44,011 bases of DNA from Streptomyces echinatus (GCF_014203595.1 NZ_JACHJK010000031.1:1-44011), one strand, 5' to 3'; positions 1-9,032 are shown, numbered from the stretch's first letter. Numbers and translations: made by a program. Notes: generated from the letters alone by a model not told the origin.

Positions 1-1
1 G

Positions 2-157
2 GGAGCGTCCGGCACCACCGATTCCACCGGTGACGCCTGGCAGACGTTCAGACTGGTCGCCCCGCCCACCGGCGCCGAACTCGACATCCTGTCGAGCTTC
101 CGGGACACCTCCACCTTCACCTACCCCGTGCACACCTGGGTCCCGATCGCCTGCTGA
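2..157 (+). CDS. 3' end of a CDS, unknown product (partial)
   Basis: An open frame runs in from the window edge and stops at TGA 155-157, giving the last 51 residues of a protein ending in HTWVPIAC. Third positions are strongly G/C, so the frame looks coding. The residues suggest a beta-rich C-terminal domain. I do not recognise the family, and the start lies outside the window. Confidence 0.5.
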   Translation, partial: GASGTTDSTGDAWQTFRLVAPPTGAELDILSSFRDTSTFTYPVHTWVPIAC

Positions 158-496
158 CCGGACGGAGCGACTGGGGCGGGCCCTCCTTAACCCAGTACGT
201 CACACACCGGCACCGGAGCCGGATACTGCCCAAGAGGAAACGGCCCTGGCCCAGCAGGAGCGTGGGACGCTCGGAGAGCGGGGGAGGAGCGGCCGGCGGC
301 AAGGCCCCGTCCCGGCCGCAGTGACAAGGGCGCCCCGCTCGACGTCCGCCGGCTACCGGTGGTCACGGGACATCCCTTGGCCCCCTTCGAAAGCCGAACC
401 CGAAGAGGCCGGCACCACCACGTCACCTTCGTCTCCGCCGCCCACACCCGACGAGCCCCTACCGGATCTGTCCGTACTGCCGGCCGAACGCGACCG
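158..496. other. intergenic, no gene seen
   Basis: About 340 bases lie between two convergent genes. Open frames here are short and overlapping with no start context. I see no strong terminator hairpin. Confidence 0.5.
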
Positions 497-1690
497 TCAG
501 CCGGTCGCCAGAGCGGACGATGCGTCGAGGAGGGCGAGTTGGCCCGGGCTGGCTCTCCCGGTCCGGGCCTGTTCCACGAAACGGCCCAGCTCCGCACGGA
601 CGGTGGCCGAGTCGATGCGCTTGATCACGGGCAGCGTGGCCTCGACGATCTGACAGGCGTCGTCGAGGCGGCCGACACCGGCCAGGGCTGTCGCCTGCCG
701 AACCGCGAAACGGGCCCGGGAGTTGCTGTCCGCCGGGACGTCCGGCCGGCGTCGGCGCTCGGCGGCGAATAGTTCGGCGGCCGACTCGAAACGACGGAGG
801 CTGAGCATGCAGGACGCCTCGATGAGCCGCGGGTTGCCGTTCTCGATGCGCGGCCCCCAGTGAGGGGTCCGGTCCCCGACGGCCTCGGCGGCGTGGCTTG
901 TGAACCGCTCCAGCGCCTCCCGGCAGGCCCCCGCGTCGCCGCGACGCGCATGCCCCTGGGCCACGCGTCGCGCGGCGTGCGCGCGGATCACCGGGTTGGC
1001 CGCCGGGTGCCCGGCCGCTTGGTCGGCGAATCCGATCGCCGCACCGGTGTCACCGCGGTGCTGGGCGATGAACGCCTTGCGGACCAGGGCATACGCGGCC
1101 ACCGATTCGTCCCCGCCGTGTGCGCCCCAGCGGACGGCGAGATTCGTCCAGCGCAACGCCTCCGCGGGATTTCCCGCCTCTTGTGCCATCCACCCCGTGT
1201 ACTCGGCGAACCTCGAGGCCAGCAGCCAGATCTCGGCACGCTGCTCGCCCACGGCATGCGGACCGGCGTCCGTCAGGACCCGCGTGACCGACTTCATCGA
1301 AGCGATGACGAACCTCGGTCCGGTGGATCTGCCGATGTCCTTCAGCTCCCACAGGACCCGCTCGTATCCGGCGACGACGGGGCCGGCCTCGACGACACCC
1401 TCGGACCGGGCGCCGCGACGGCCGGCGCCGGCCCGCTCGACGAGTTCCCCGCCGGCGCCGAAGGCCGCGTCGCATGCCGCCGCCACAGCGGGCGTCGGGT
1501 TGCGCAACCCGCTCTCCAGATTGCAGATCTGCCCTTCGGACACGTTCGCACGCCGGGCGAACTCGCGCACGCTCCAGCCCCGACGTGCCCGGAGTGCGGC
1601 CAGGACGACGCCGAAGTCACCCGGCGGCAGAGGCGTGCCGGACGATCTCCCTGCCGAGACCGTCTCTGCCGCGCTGTCCGTCGGGTCCAT
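497..1690 (-). CDS. XRE-family helix-turn-helix regulator with TPR-like C-terminal half
   Basis: The 397-residue protein starts with an Xre/Cro-type helix-turn-helix at about residues 24-80, containing WSVREFARRANVSEGQICNLE, the usual DNA-reading pattern. The remaining 300 residues are Ala/Arg-rich helices resembling the TPR-like domains of Streptomyces XRE regulators. The ATG at 1690 is used because the HTH follows closely. It is divergent from the TIR/STAND operon starting at 1815, with 124 bases between them, and may regulate that operon and itself. The position suggests this but does not prove it. Family assignment is firm; the target and any ligand or peptide signal are unknown. Confidence 0.85.
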   Translation of the reverse strand: MDPTDSAAETVSAGRSSGTPLPPGDFGVVLAALRARRGWSVREFARRANVSEGQICNLESGLRNPTPAVAAACDAAFGAGGELVERAGAGRRGARSEGVVEAGPVVAGYERVLWELKDIGRSTGPRFVIASMKSVTRVLTDAGPHAVGEQRAEIWLLASRFAEYTGWMAQEAGNPAEALRWTNLAVRWGAHGGDESVAAYALVRKAFIAQHRGDTGAAIGFADQAAGHPAANPVIRAHAARRVAQGHARRGDAGACREALERFTSHAAEAVGDRTPHWGPRIENGNPRLIEASCMLSLRRFESAAELFAAERRRRPDVPADSNSRARFAVRQATALAGVGRLDDACQIVEATLPVIKRIDSATVRAELGRFVEQARTGRASPGQLALLDASSALATG

Positions 1691-1762
1691 ACCGGCCAGC
1701 GTAGGGCGCCTTCCGGCCGCTATTCAATCCTCGGCGAATAGCCGCCGCGCGTGTACTCCGCC

Positions 1763-1791
1763 CCTAGGGTGAGCACGAGCCCTGACGTCAA
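1763..1791 (-). promoter_or_regulatory. candidate minus-strand promoter for the XRE gene
   Basis: Reading the minus strand, TTGACG (1791-1786) is followed after 17 bases by CCTAGG (1768-1763). The -35 element is near consensus and the spacing is good, but the -10 element is weak. It lies 73 bases before the XRE start codon, in the only gap shared with the divergent TIR operon. Confidence 0.3.
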
Positions 1792-1814
1792 GGCTTGCCA
1801 GAGAGGGGGCCATT

Positions 1815-2417
1815 GTGCCGCGCATCTTCCTCAGCTTTCGCAAACCGGACTCCCGGTGGATGCGAGACCGCGTCTACCGCGCGCTGTCCGACCGCCTAGG
1901 TGCCAACGAGATCTTCAAGTCGGGCCGGTCGATTCCGCCAGGGGCCGACTTCGCCGAGATCCTGCGACGGCAGGCCGCCGAGTGCGAGGTCATGTGCGTA
2001 CTGATCGGGCCAGGGTGGCTCGATGCGAGAGGCGAGGACGGTGTGCGGCTCCTGGACCGGGCTCATGACTGGGTCCGTCTGGAGATCGCGACAGCCCTGC
2101 GGGCGGGAAACCGCGTCGTCCCGGTCCTTCTGGGTGACGCGACGATGCTGCCCGACGCCTCGGCGCTGCCGGCCGAGATCGCTGGGCTGGCGCGCCTGCA
2201 GTTCCTCCGCGTTCCGGAGACCCATCTGCCGGACGGGCTGGAGCACCTGAGCGACGCGGTGACCGCTCTCCTCTCCGACACCGACCCCCCTGTCGAACCC
2301 GGGCACGGCACGGCTCCGGCCGCCGGTCCGGAGCCGTCAATGACCATGACGGCCCATGTGTCCGGCGGTGGCAGCGCCTACCAGGCGGCCCGTGATCAGA
2401 CGATCAGGCTGGCGTGA
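1815..2417 (+). CDS. TIR-domain protein with C-terminal signalling motif
   Basis: The 200-residue protein has an N-terminal TIR domain (about 1-140). It opens with PRIFLSFRKPDS, the usual first strand and box, and contains HDWVRLEIATAL, whose Glu90 sits where the catalytic Glu of NAD-cleaving TIR domains lies. After a Pro-rich linker the last 25 residues carry AHVSGGGSAYQAARDQTI. This is closely matched at the C-terminus of the protein at 4670-5101 and at the N-terminus of the STAND ATPase at 5098. The GTG start at 1815 follows a GAGAGGGGG ribosome site. It is the first gene of the operon, 10 bases before the next. Inference: it is the effector, perhaps degrading NAD+ or making a cyclic ADP-ribose signal once clustered. 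Family is certain; activity is not shown. Confidence 0.85.
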   Translation: MPRIFLSFRKPDSRWMRDRVYRALSDRLGANEIFKSGRSIPPGADFAEILRRQAAECEVMCVLIGPGWLDARGEDGVRLLDRAHDWVRLEIATALRAGNRVVPVLLGDATMLPDASALPAEIAGLARLQFLRVPETHLPDGLEHLSDAVTALLSDTDPPVEPGHGTAPAAGPEPSMTMTAHVSGGGSAYQAARDQTIRLA

Positions 2418-2427
2418 GGGGCGGACG

Positions 2428-4653
2428 ATGGATCATCCCGGAGCAGACGGTGCTCATCGGATCGGGCCGTATGCGCTGCTGAGAAGGCAGAGCACGGCCG
2501 GCGGGGGCGACGTCTTCGCGGCCCGCACGGACGAGGGGCTACTCGTCACGGTCACGGTCGTGCGGCCCGAACTCGCCGCGGACCCGGGGTTCCGGGACCG
2601 GTTCCGGGCCGCGGTCGATGCGGCACGGACGCTGTCCGGCCCCTTCCTCGTACCGGTCGTGGATGCCGACGCCGACGCGCCGGTTCCTTGGCTGGCGACC
2701 GAGTTCACCGCCGGACTGCCGCTCCGGCAGGCGGTGGACCGGCACGGCCCGCTGTCCGAACCGGCTCTGCGGATGCTCGCCGACGGCCTCGGCCGGGCGC
2801 TGGCCGCCCTCCACGCGGCCGGGACGGTCCACGGCGAGGTGAGCCCGGACTCGGTGCTGCTGACCATGGACGGGCCCCGCATCACCGCCCTGGGGATCGT
2901 GGGAGCCACCGGCAGTCCGCCACCCCCACCGACGGACGACATGCTCGACCTCGGGGCGACCGTGCTGTTCGCGGGTTCCGGAGGAGACCCGGACACAGGC
3001 GCCCTCCCCGTGTCGCTGCGCGAGGTGATCGGCGGCTGCCTGTACCCGGAACCGCCGGACCGTCCCACCGCGGAGCAACTCGTCGACTACCTGAGGCACC
3101 AGGACCTGCCGGCCCTGAAGGGCAGTTGGCTGCCGCCGGAGGTGACCGCCGACATGGCCGCCGCGACCGCGGCGATGGGATCGGTGTCCGCCGGGCGCGA
3201 CGACCGGGGCCCGATTCCTCCGCCGCCGGTGATCGCTGCCGGCACCGGTGTCAGCCGCCGGAAGCTGATCACCGGTCTGGCCGGGGGCGCGGCCGTACTC
3301 GGCGGAGCCGCGGCGGCACTCGCCTTCTCCGGCGACTCGTCGCCGGCACCCGACGGCCGGGCCGGCGGGCCCGGGGCCACTACGCGGCCGTCCTCTCCGT
3401 CAGGCGCGCGATCCACATCGGCCTCCTCCGCGTCGCCGTCCTCGACGGCCGGACCGAAACCGATCGTCCTGTCCGGACCCAAAGCCGCCAAGGCATGGTC
3501 AGGCGCCGGAAAGCACGCCCCCACCTGCCTGGAAGCGTCCGACAAGGTGGTCATGGTGGTCACGGACACCGCCACGTCCTTCCTGGACGCCGCGACCGGA
3601 AAATCCGTGTTCCCCCCGCTGAACACGACCAACGGCTTCGGCACGAGCACGGACAAGTACCCGACGGCGTACGCGGACGGAGTGTTCTACCTGCTCTGCG
3701 ACACACCCGGCCAGTCAGGCCTGCTGGCCGCGTTCGACGCCGCCAGCGGGAAGGTGAAGTGGGCGACCAAGATGGCCGAGGTCGATCCCGGCGGCAGCAC
3801 ACGTACGGGGTTGTACATGAGCGCCTATGTGGCAGTCGCGGGGGACACGGTGTACGTGTGCGGGCATTTGCTCAAGACAGACGGGCAGTTCTCGTCCAAG
3901 TCTCCGAGCACCGGCTACATCCGTGCGTTCAACGCCGCGACCGGCAAGGGACTGTGGCGCGTCAAGGGCACCGACATCAACAACGTGCTCGTACCACCCT
4001 CCGGCTCTCACCTGCTGGCCACCTCGGCCGTTCCGGGCAAGAAACCCGGCCGCGTCCAGATGATCGACGCCGGCAGGAGAGGCGCCCGCGGCTGGAAGGT
4101 ATCCGTCCCGCACGCCGCGTTCTACTTCACCACCGGCTGGCCGCTGACGTGCTACGCCGCAGGGCTGTTCCTGTTCGCCGGCGGCAACGGCGACACACTG
4201 TTCGCCGTCGACGCGGCCACGGGCAGCGAGAAGTGGCATCAGCGCTTCGATGCGAAGAGCGGGGACCAGGTCCAGATCGGCACCCCGTTCGCCAGCCTGG
4301 ACGGCACGACCGTCTACGTACCGGTCGGCAGCGACCTGGCCGCCCTGGCCGCGGCCGACGGCACGCTCCAGTGGGTCGCGACGCTCGACGGGCCCAGCGA
4401 ACTGGGCGGTTCCAACCTGTTCAACGCCTCCCTCAGGATTTCCGGCAAGAGCGCCCAGTGTTCGGCCGACACCGTCTTCGCCACCGACAGCGCCAAGACG
4501 CTGTGGGCCATCGACGCGGCCACCGGCAGGGCCCGGTGGAGATACAGCGATCCCGGGCAGCCGGACGTGGGGTTCCTGTGGACGGTGGGAGGCGACCACG
4601 TGTTCATCGCCTCCCACCTGACATTGACCGCGATCGCGGCCCACGGGCGGTAG
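2428..4653 (+). CDS. membrane-anchored pseudokinase with C-terminal PQQ-like beta-propeller
   Basis: The 741-residue protein has a Ser/Thr kinase fold at about 13-250, a Pro-rich linker, one membrane helix at about 277-300 preceded by SRRK, a Ser/Thr/Pro stalk, then repeated FDAASGKVKW-type blades (about 345-741) of a PQQ-like propeller, probably outside the cell. Every catalytic motif is altered. The VAVK lysine is Thr43 in VTVTVV, HRDLKPSN reads HGEVSPDS (Asp to Glu137, Lys to Ser, Asn to Ser), and DFG reads ALG (Asp to Ala154). The glycine loop is also poor. It should therefore be a sensor or scaffold, not an enzyme. The ATG at 2428 is chosen because it has a GAGGGGCGG site 10 bases after the TIR stop; an in-frame ATG at 2356 would overlap TIR. 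Confidence 0.8.
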   Translation: MDHPGADGAHRIGPYALLRRQSTAGGGDVFAARTDEGLLVTVTVVRPELAADPGFRDRFRAAVDAARTLSGPFLVPVVDADADAPVPWLATEFTAGLPLRQAVDRHGPLSEPALRMLADGLGRALAALHAAGTVHGEVSPDSVLLTMDGPRITALGIVGATGSPPPPPTDDMLDLGATVLFAGSGGDPDTGALPVSLREVIGGCLYPEPPDRPTAEQLVDYLRHQDLPALKGSWLPPEVTADMAAATAAMGSVSAGRDDRGPIPPPPVIAAGTGVSRRKLITGLAGGAAVLGGAAAALAFSGDSSPAPDGRAGGPGATTRPSSPSGARSTSASSASPSSTAGPKPIVLSGPKAAKAWSGAGKHAPTCLEASDKVVMVVTDTATSFLDAATGKSVFPPLNTTNGFGTSTDKYPTAYADGVFYLLCDTPGQSGLLAAFDAASGKVKWATKMAEVDPGGSTRTGLYMSAYVAVAGDTVYVCGHLLKTDGQFSSKSPSTGYIRAFNAATGKGLWRVKGTDINNVLVPPSGSHLLATSAVPGKKPGRVQMIDAGRRGARGWKVSVPHAAFYFTTGWPLTCYAAGLFLFAGGNGDTLFAVDAATGSEKWHQRFDAKSGDQVQIGTPFASLDGTTVYVPVGSDLAALAAADGTLQWVATLDGPSELGGSNLFNASLRISGKSAQCSADTVFATDSAKTLWAIDAATGRARWRYSDPGQPDVGFLWTVGGDHVFIASHLTLTAIAAHGR

Positions 4654-4669
4654 GGGACAAGGAGAAGAC

Positions 4670-5101
4670 ATGGAGACGAGTGTGGAACTCGCCGGCCTGG
4701 CGTCGGCGGCCGCGGCGCGCCTGATCGATCTGCTGGCGACGGACGGCTGGGCCGCGGTCAAGTCCTCGGTCCTGGCGCTGTGGCGGTCCGCGCACCCGGA
4801 GCGCGTCGAGGAGGAACTGACCGATGCGCGCGGCGAGTTGCTTCAGGCACAGCAGACGGGCGACGGCCACGAACTCCAGGGGCTGCTGGTCGCCGAGTGG
4901 CAGGCCCGCCTCATCCGGCTGATGGCCACGCGACCGGACGCCGTCGACGAGCTGCGCGCGCTGTTCGGCGGGGAACCACGCGCTGCCGGAACCCCGGAGC
5001 AGCAGATCACGGGCTCGATGACACTGGAGGCACATGTCTCCGGCGGCGACGCCTTCCTGGCCGGCCGGGACATGACCGTCACCAGGGGCGGACAGGCGTG
5101 A
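4670..5101 (+). CDS. small helical adaptor-like protein with C-terminal signalling motif
   Basis: The 143-residue protein is mostly helical, with an N-terminal segment ELAGLASAAAARLIDLLATD and a charged middle part. It ends with AHVSGGDAFLAGRDMTV, nearly the same tail as the TIR protein, including the preceding SMT. It resembles the helical, effector-associated-type proteins encoded before STAND ATPases. The degenerate gene at 16713-17186, ahead of an NB-ARC gene, has the same plan: ELATLAAAG start, TD-W centre, glycine-rich GGDLHV tail. A strong AAGGAG lies 5 bases before the ATG. The stop TGA overlaps the next gene's GTG (GTGA), so the two are likely translationally coupled. Inference: it bridges the STAND sensor to the effector. 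No named domain is assigned. Confidence 0.75.
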   Translation: METSVELAGLASAAAARLIDLLATDGWAAVKSSVLALWRSAHPERVEEELTDARGELLQAQQTGDGHELQGLLVAEWQARLIRLMATRPDAVDELRALFGGEPRAAGTPEQQITGSMTLEAHVSGGDAFLAGRDMTVTRGGQA

Positions 5102-8100
5102 CGGAACGCAACACCGGTGCCTCGCGCCCCGACGGGCCGCCCCTCTGGCAGCCGAAACGACAGGAGGCGAGCGCGACCGGCGGCGGCAGCGTCTTCCAGG
5201 CCGGCCGCGACCTCCACGTTCGCCTCGGCGACGAGGGGCGCAGAACCGTGCCCGGCCCCGGCGCCGACCAAGTGCTGTGCCCGTACCCGGGTTTGGCCCC
5301 GTTCGGCGCGCGGCACAAGCAGTGGTTCTACGGCCGCGAGCGAATGGTTCACCTCGTGTGCGAGCGGATGGACGCCCGGATGCGTGAGGGCGGCCCGCTG
5401 GTGCTGATCGGCCCCTCGGGGGCGGGGAAGTCGTCCCTGCTCGCGGCCGGGGTACTGCCGGCCCTTGACGACGGCCGGCTTCCGGTGGCGGGCTCGAGCA
5501 CCTGGCCGCGGCTGCTGCTGACGCCGACGGCATCCCCGGCCCTGGCACTCGCGGCCGCCGCCGGGCTCGACGCCGGGACCGCCCGGCACACGGCACCGGC
5601 ATGGCGGACCGATCCCGCACGGTGCCTTGCCGAGTTGCGCGAGCTCACCGGAGCCGGCGATCCGGCGCCCTCCGGGGAGTCCCCCTCCGCGGGCCTGGTC
5701 GTCGTGGTCGACCAGTTCGAGGAGATCTTCACGGCCTGCGGTGACGAGACCGAACGCAAGTGGCTCATCGACGTGCTCGACCGTCTGGCCCGGCCCACGG
5801 GCGGTGCGGTCGTGGTGCTGGGAGTGCGCGCGGACTTCTATGCCGCGTGCACGGCCCATCCACAGCTCCGGGCGGCGCTCCAGGCCGGACCGGTCCTGCT
5901 GGAGCCGATGACGGAGGACGAACTCAAGGACGCGATCCGCCGCCCGGCCGGCAACGTGGCACTCGACGTCGAAGACGGCCTGGTCGAGCTGCTGCTGGCG
6001 GACCTGGGCGCGGTCGGGGGACCGGTCGGTACGAGCACCACGGGCCGGCTGCCGCTGCTCGCACACGCGCTGCGCGCCACCTGGCAGCAGCGCCACGGCC
6101 ACACGCTCACCGTGGACGGATACCGCGTCACCGGCGGCATCCAGGGCGCCATCGCCACCACGGCGAACAGGCTCTACGACACCCTGCCACCGCCCTGCCA
6201 GGAGGCCGCACGGTGGGCGTTCCTGCGGCTCGTCATCGTGGGACGCGACGCCGACGACAGCCGCCGCCGCGTCCGGTACGACGACCTGCTGCGTCACGCG
6301 CCGGACCGGGAAGCGGCCGTCAGAGTCCTGGACGACTTCACCCGTGGCCGGCTGCTGACCCGGGACCGGGACACGGTGGTGATGACGCACGAGGTGCTCA
6401 TCCGCGCCTGGCCCCGGCTGCGGGACTGGATCGAGCACGACCGCAACGGGAACCTCGTACGACAGGATCTGGAGGAGGCGGCCGCGCTCTGGGAACAGGC
6501 CGGCCGGGAGGCAGCCGCGCTGTACCGCGGCAACCGCCTGGAGGCCGCCCTCACCTGGGCCGAAACGCACGGGCCGGAACTCAGCGGCGCCGCCCGGGCA
6601 TTTCTGGCAGCCGCCCGCCACCACCAGCGGCGCGGGCAACGGCTCCGGCGCGCCGCGGTCGCCACCATCACCGCCCTGGCCGTGGTCGCCTCGCTGGCCG
6701 CGGTCTTCGCCTTCCGGCAGGAGTCCCACGCCCGGGACGCCGCCGCCCGGGCCCTGCGAGCCCGCGACCAGGCCATCAACGCCGCCGTCACCTCGGCGTC
6801 CGTACAACTGGCGCCGACCGATCCCTCGCTGTCCGCTCAACTGGCGCTGACCGCCTACCGCATGGATCCGACCCCGGAGGCGGCGTCCCGGCTCATCACG
6901 ACCGAGAACACACCGCTGGACACCCGGCTTCCCGGCATGCGCGGCGCTGTGTCCACCGTGGCCTACAGCCCCGACGGGCACATGCTGGCGGCCGGGAACG
7001 GCCAGCAGCACCTCGTCCGGCTGTGGGACGTCTCCGATCCCGGCCGGCCGGTGGCGCTGGGCCGACCGGTGCCCGTGGACCGCCATGTCAATTCGATCCT
7101 GGCGCTCGCGTTCAGCCCGGACGGGCGGGTGCTGGCCGTCGGCGGCCACACCACCCACAACGGCGACGCCGGTGCTGGTGGATTCGTCGACCTGTGGAGC
7201 CTGACCAGCCCCAGCCACCCAGTCCTGCTCGGCCGGCCGAAGAGTCCCGCCGTTCAGGGCTTTGACGCCGCGACCGCCATCGAAGCGCTGGCGTTCAGTC
7301 CCGACGGCCGTACCCTGGCCGCCGTATGGCGCGCCGGACTCGTCAGCCTGTGGAACATCACCCGCCCCGACGACGTCCACCCCCGGGGAGCGCCCCTGAA
7401 CCTCGCCTGCCCCGATGTCTTCTCCCGTCGCATCGCGTTCAGCCCCACCGGGCGCACCCTGGCCGCCGCATGCGACGATGAGGCTGGCACCATCAGCCTG
7501 TGGAACACCACCGACCCGGCCCACCCCGGCCGAGGCCGTTCCCTGAAGACCGGGCACCGCGTCAACTCCCTGGCGTTCAGCCCCGACGGCGGCACACTGG
7601 CCGCCGGATCCAACACGGTCCACCTGTGGAAGGTCGCGGACCCCGGCCACCCCGCCCCCCTGGGCGAGCCGCTGACGGGTCCCGCCCAACCCGTCATGTC
7701 GGTGGCGTTCAGCCCGGACGGTCACACCCTGGCCGCCGGCAGCGCCGACCACACCATCCATCTGTGGAACGTCACCCACCCCAAGACCATCGGCCCGCTG
7801 GGCCGGCCGCTGACCGGTCCCGGCGACGTGGTGACCGAAGTGGTGTTCAGCCCGGACAGCCGCACCCTCGCCGCCGGGAACACTGACGGCAACGTCGATC
7901 TGTGGAGCCTGCCGCCGACCCGGATCATCGGCGCCGGCGGCAATGTGGCATCCGTGGCGTTCAGTCCCGACGGGCGCACCCTCGCCGCCGGAAACCAGAA
8001 CAACACCGTCTCGCTGTGGAACACCGCCGACCCCAGCCACCCCGCTCCCCGCGGTGCTCCGCTCACCGGCCCCGAGAAGCCGGTCGACGCCGTGGCGTTC

Positions 8101-8985
8101 AGCCCGGACGGGCGCACCCTGGCCGCAGGCGACGGCGGCGGCACCGTCACGTTGTGGAACACCGCCGACCCCAGCCATCCCGTTCGCCACCGTGAGACCC
8201 TCACCGGCGCGCACGGGGCCATCTTCTCCCTGGCGTTCAGCCCCGACGGCCACACCCTGGCCGCGGCCGGCGACCACGACGAGCATGGCAGCATCGCCCT
8301 GTGGGACGTCAGCGACCCCGCACATCCCGACGCCCAGCTCGGCATCTCCAATAACCACACGACGTCCGTCGAGTCCCTGGCCTTCAGCCGCGACGGCACG
8401 ATGCTGGCGGCCGGCGGCGACAGCAGCAACGGCGAGGTCGGCCTGTGGAGTACGACGGACCCCGGGGTCCGCATCGGGCAGCCGATCCGCCAGCCGACCA
8501 CCACCAGCACCTGGGTCGCGTTCAGCCCGGACGGCCGCACACTCGCCACCGGGAACAGCCACGGCACCGTCACCCTGTGGAATGCCACCGACCCCAACCA
8601 CCTGACGCGCAGGGGCAGTCCCCTGACCGTGCCCGGCGGCAGCCTGTGGTCGGTGGCGTTCAGCCCGGACGGGCACACCCTCGCAGCGGCCGGCCACACC
8701 GACAACGGCACCATCAACCTGTGGAACGCCACCGATCCCGACCACCCCACCCCCATCGGCCAGCCGCTCACCGTGGAGACCGGATTCGTCGCCGTCCTGG
8801 CGTTCAGCCCGGACAGTCACACTCTGGCCGCCACCACCGACGACGGTGTGGCCACGCTCTGGGACCTGAACGTCGAGTCCGCCATCAGCCGCATCTGCGC
8901 CGGGAGCTCCGGCGCCCTGAGCCGACAGCAATGGAGCCGATACGTCACTCAACTACCGTACGACCCACCCTGTGTGACCACCTAG
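5098..8985 (+). CDS. STAND NTPase (nSTAND1 type) with 14 WD40 repeats
   Basis: The 1295-residue protein begins with the signalling motif TGGGSVFQAGRDLHVRL (about 27-43). Next is CPYPGLAPFGARHKQWFYGR, the typical entry to nSTAND1 domains, then Walker A GPSGAGKSS (105-113) and Walker B VVVVDQFEEIF. A probable membrane helix lies at about 517-540. From about residue 617 there are 14 WD40 units, each marked by a variant of FSPDGRTLAAG and a later LWN/LWD, enough for two seven-bladed propellers. The GTG at 5098 overlaps the previous stop. STAND proteins typically oligomerise on ligand binding to the repeats and recruit effectors through their N-termini, here presumably the TIR protein through the shared motif. 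Family is certain; the trigger is unknown. Confidence 0.9.
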   Translation: MTERNTGASRPDGPPLWQPKRQEASATGGGSVFQAGRDLHVRLGDEGRRTVPGPGADQVLCPYPGLAPFGARHKQWFYGRERMVHLVCERMDARMREGGPLVLIGPSGAGKSSLLAAGVLPALDDGRLPVAGSSTWPRLLLTPTASPALALAAAAGLDAGTARHTAPAWRTDPARCLAELRELTGAGDPAPSGESPSAGLVVVVDQFEEIFTACGDETERKWLIDVLDRLARPTGGAVVVLGVRADFYAACTAHPQLRAALQAGPVLLEPMTEDELKDAIRRPAGNVALDVEDGLVELLLADLGAVGGPVGTSTTGRLPLLAHALRATWQQRHGHTLTVDGYRVTGGIQGAIATTANRLYDTLPPPCQEAARWAFLRLVIVGRDADDSRRRVRYDDLLRHAPDREAAVRVLDDFTRGRLLTRDRDTVVMTHEVLIRAWPRLRDWIEHDRNGNLVRQDLEEAAALWEQAGREAAALYRGNRLEAALTWAETHGPELSGAARAFLAAARHHQRRGQRLRRAAVATITALAVVASLAAVFAFRQESHARDAAARALRARDQAINAAVTSASVQLAPTDPSLSAQLALTAYRMDPTPEAASRLITTENTPLDTRLPGMRGAVSTVAYSPDGHMLAAGNGQQHLVRLWDVSDPGRPVALGRPVPVDRHVNSILALAFSPDGRVLAVGGHTTHNGDAGAGGFVDLWSLTSPSHPVLLGRPKSPAVQGFDAATAIEALAFSPDGRTLAAVWRAGLVSLWNITRPDDVHPRGAPLNLACPDVFSRRIAFSPTGRTLAAACDDEAGTISLWNTTDPAHPGRGRSLKTGHRVNSLAFSPDGGTLAAGSNTVHLWKVADPGHPAPLGEPLTGPAQPVMSVAFSPDGHTLAAGSADHTIHLWNVTHPKTIGPLGRPLTGPGDVVTEVVFSPDSRTLAAGNTDGNVDLWSLPPTRIIGAGGNVASVAFSPDGRTLAAGNQNNTVSLWNTADPSHPAPRGAPLTGPEKPVDAVAFSPDGRTLAAGDGGGTVTLWNTADPSHPVRHRETLTGAHGAIFSLAFSPDGHTLAAAGDHDEHGSIALWDVSDPAHPDAQLGISNNHTTSVESLAFSRDGTMLAAGGDSSNGEVGLWSTTDPGVRIGQPIRQPTTTSTWVAFSPDGRTLATGNSHGTVTLWNATDPNHLTRRGSPLTVPGGSLWSVAFSPDGHTLAAAGHTDNGTINLWNATDPDHPTPIGQPLTVETGFVAVLAFSPDSHTLAATTDDGVATLWDLNVESAISRICAGSSGALSRQQWSRYVTQLPYDPPCVTT

Positions 8986-9032
8986 GACTTGTCCGGCCGA
9001 TCATGTAACTAACTACTGTTCATATCGTTGAT

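Noticed and set aside
2356..2427. Earlier in-frame ATG for the pseudokinase
   Set aside because: It would overlap the end of TIR in another frame; ATG 2428 has a better ribosome site and suits the kinase fold.
6950..8900. Regularly spaced repeats resembling a repeat array
   Set aside because: Spacing and content match WD40 coding units, not CRISPR; repeats are imperfect and in frame. No CRISPR array was seen in the window.
4843..8952. 1369-codon open frame antisense to the STAND gene
   Set aside because: It is the mirror of a GC-rich repetitive gene. The plus strand has clear STAND and WD40 motifs; the antisense frame has none.
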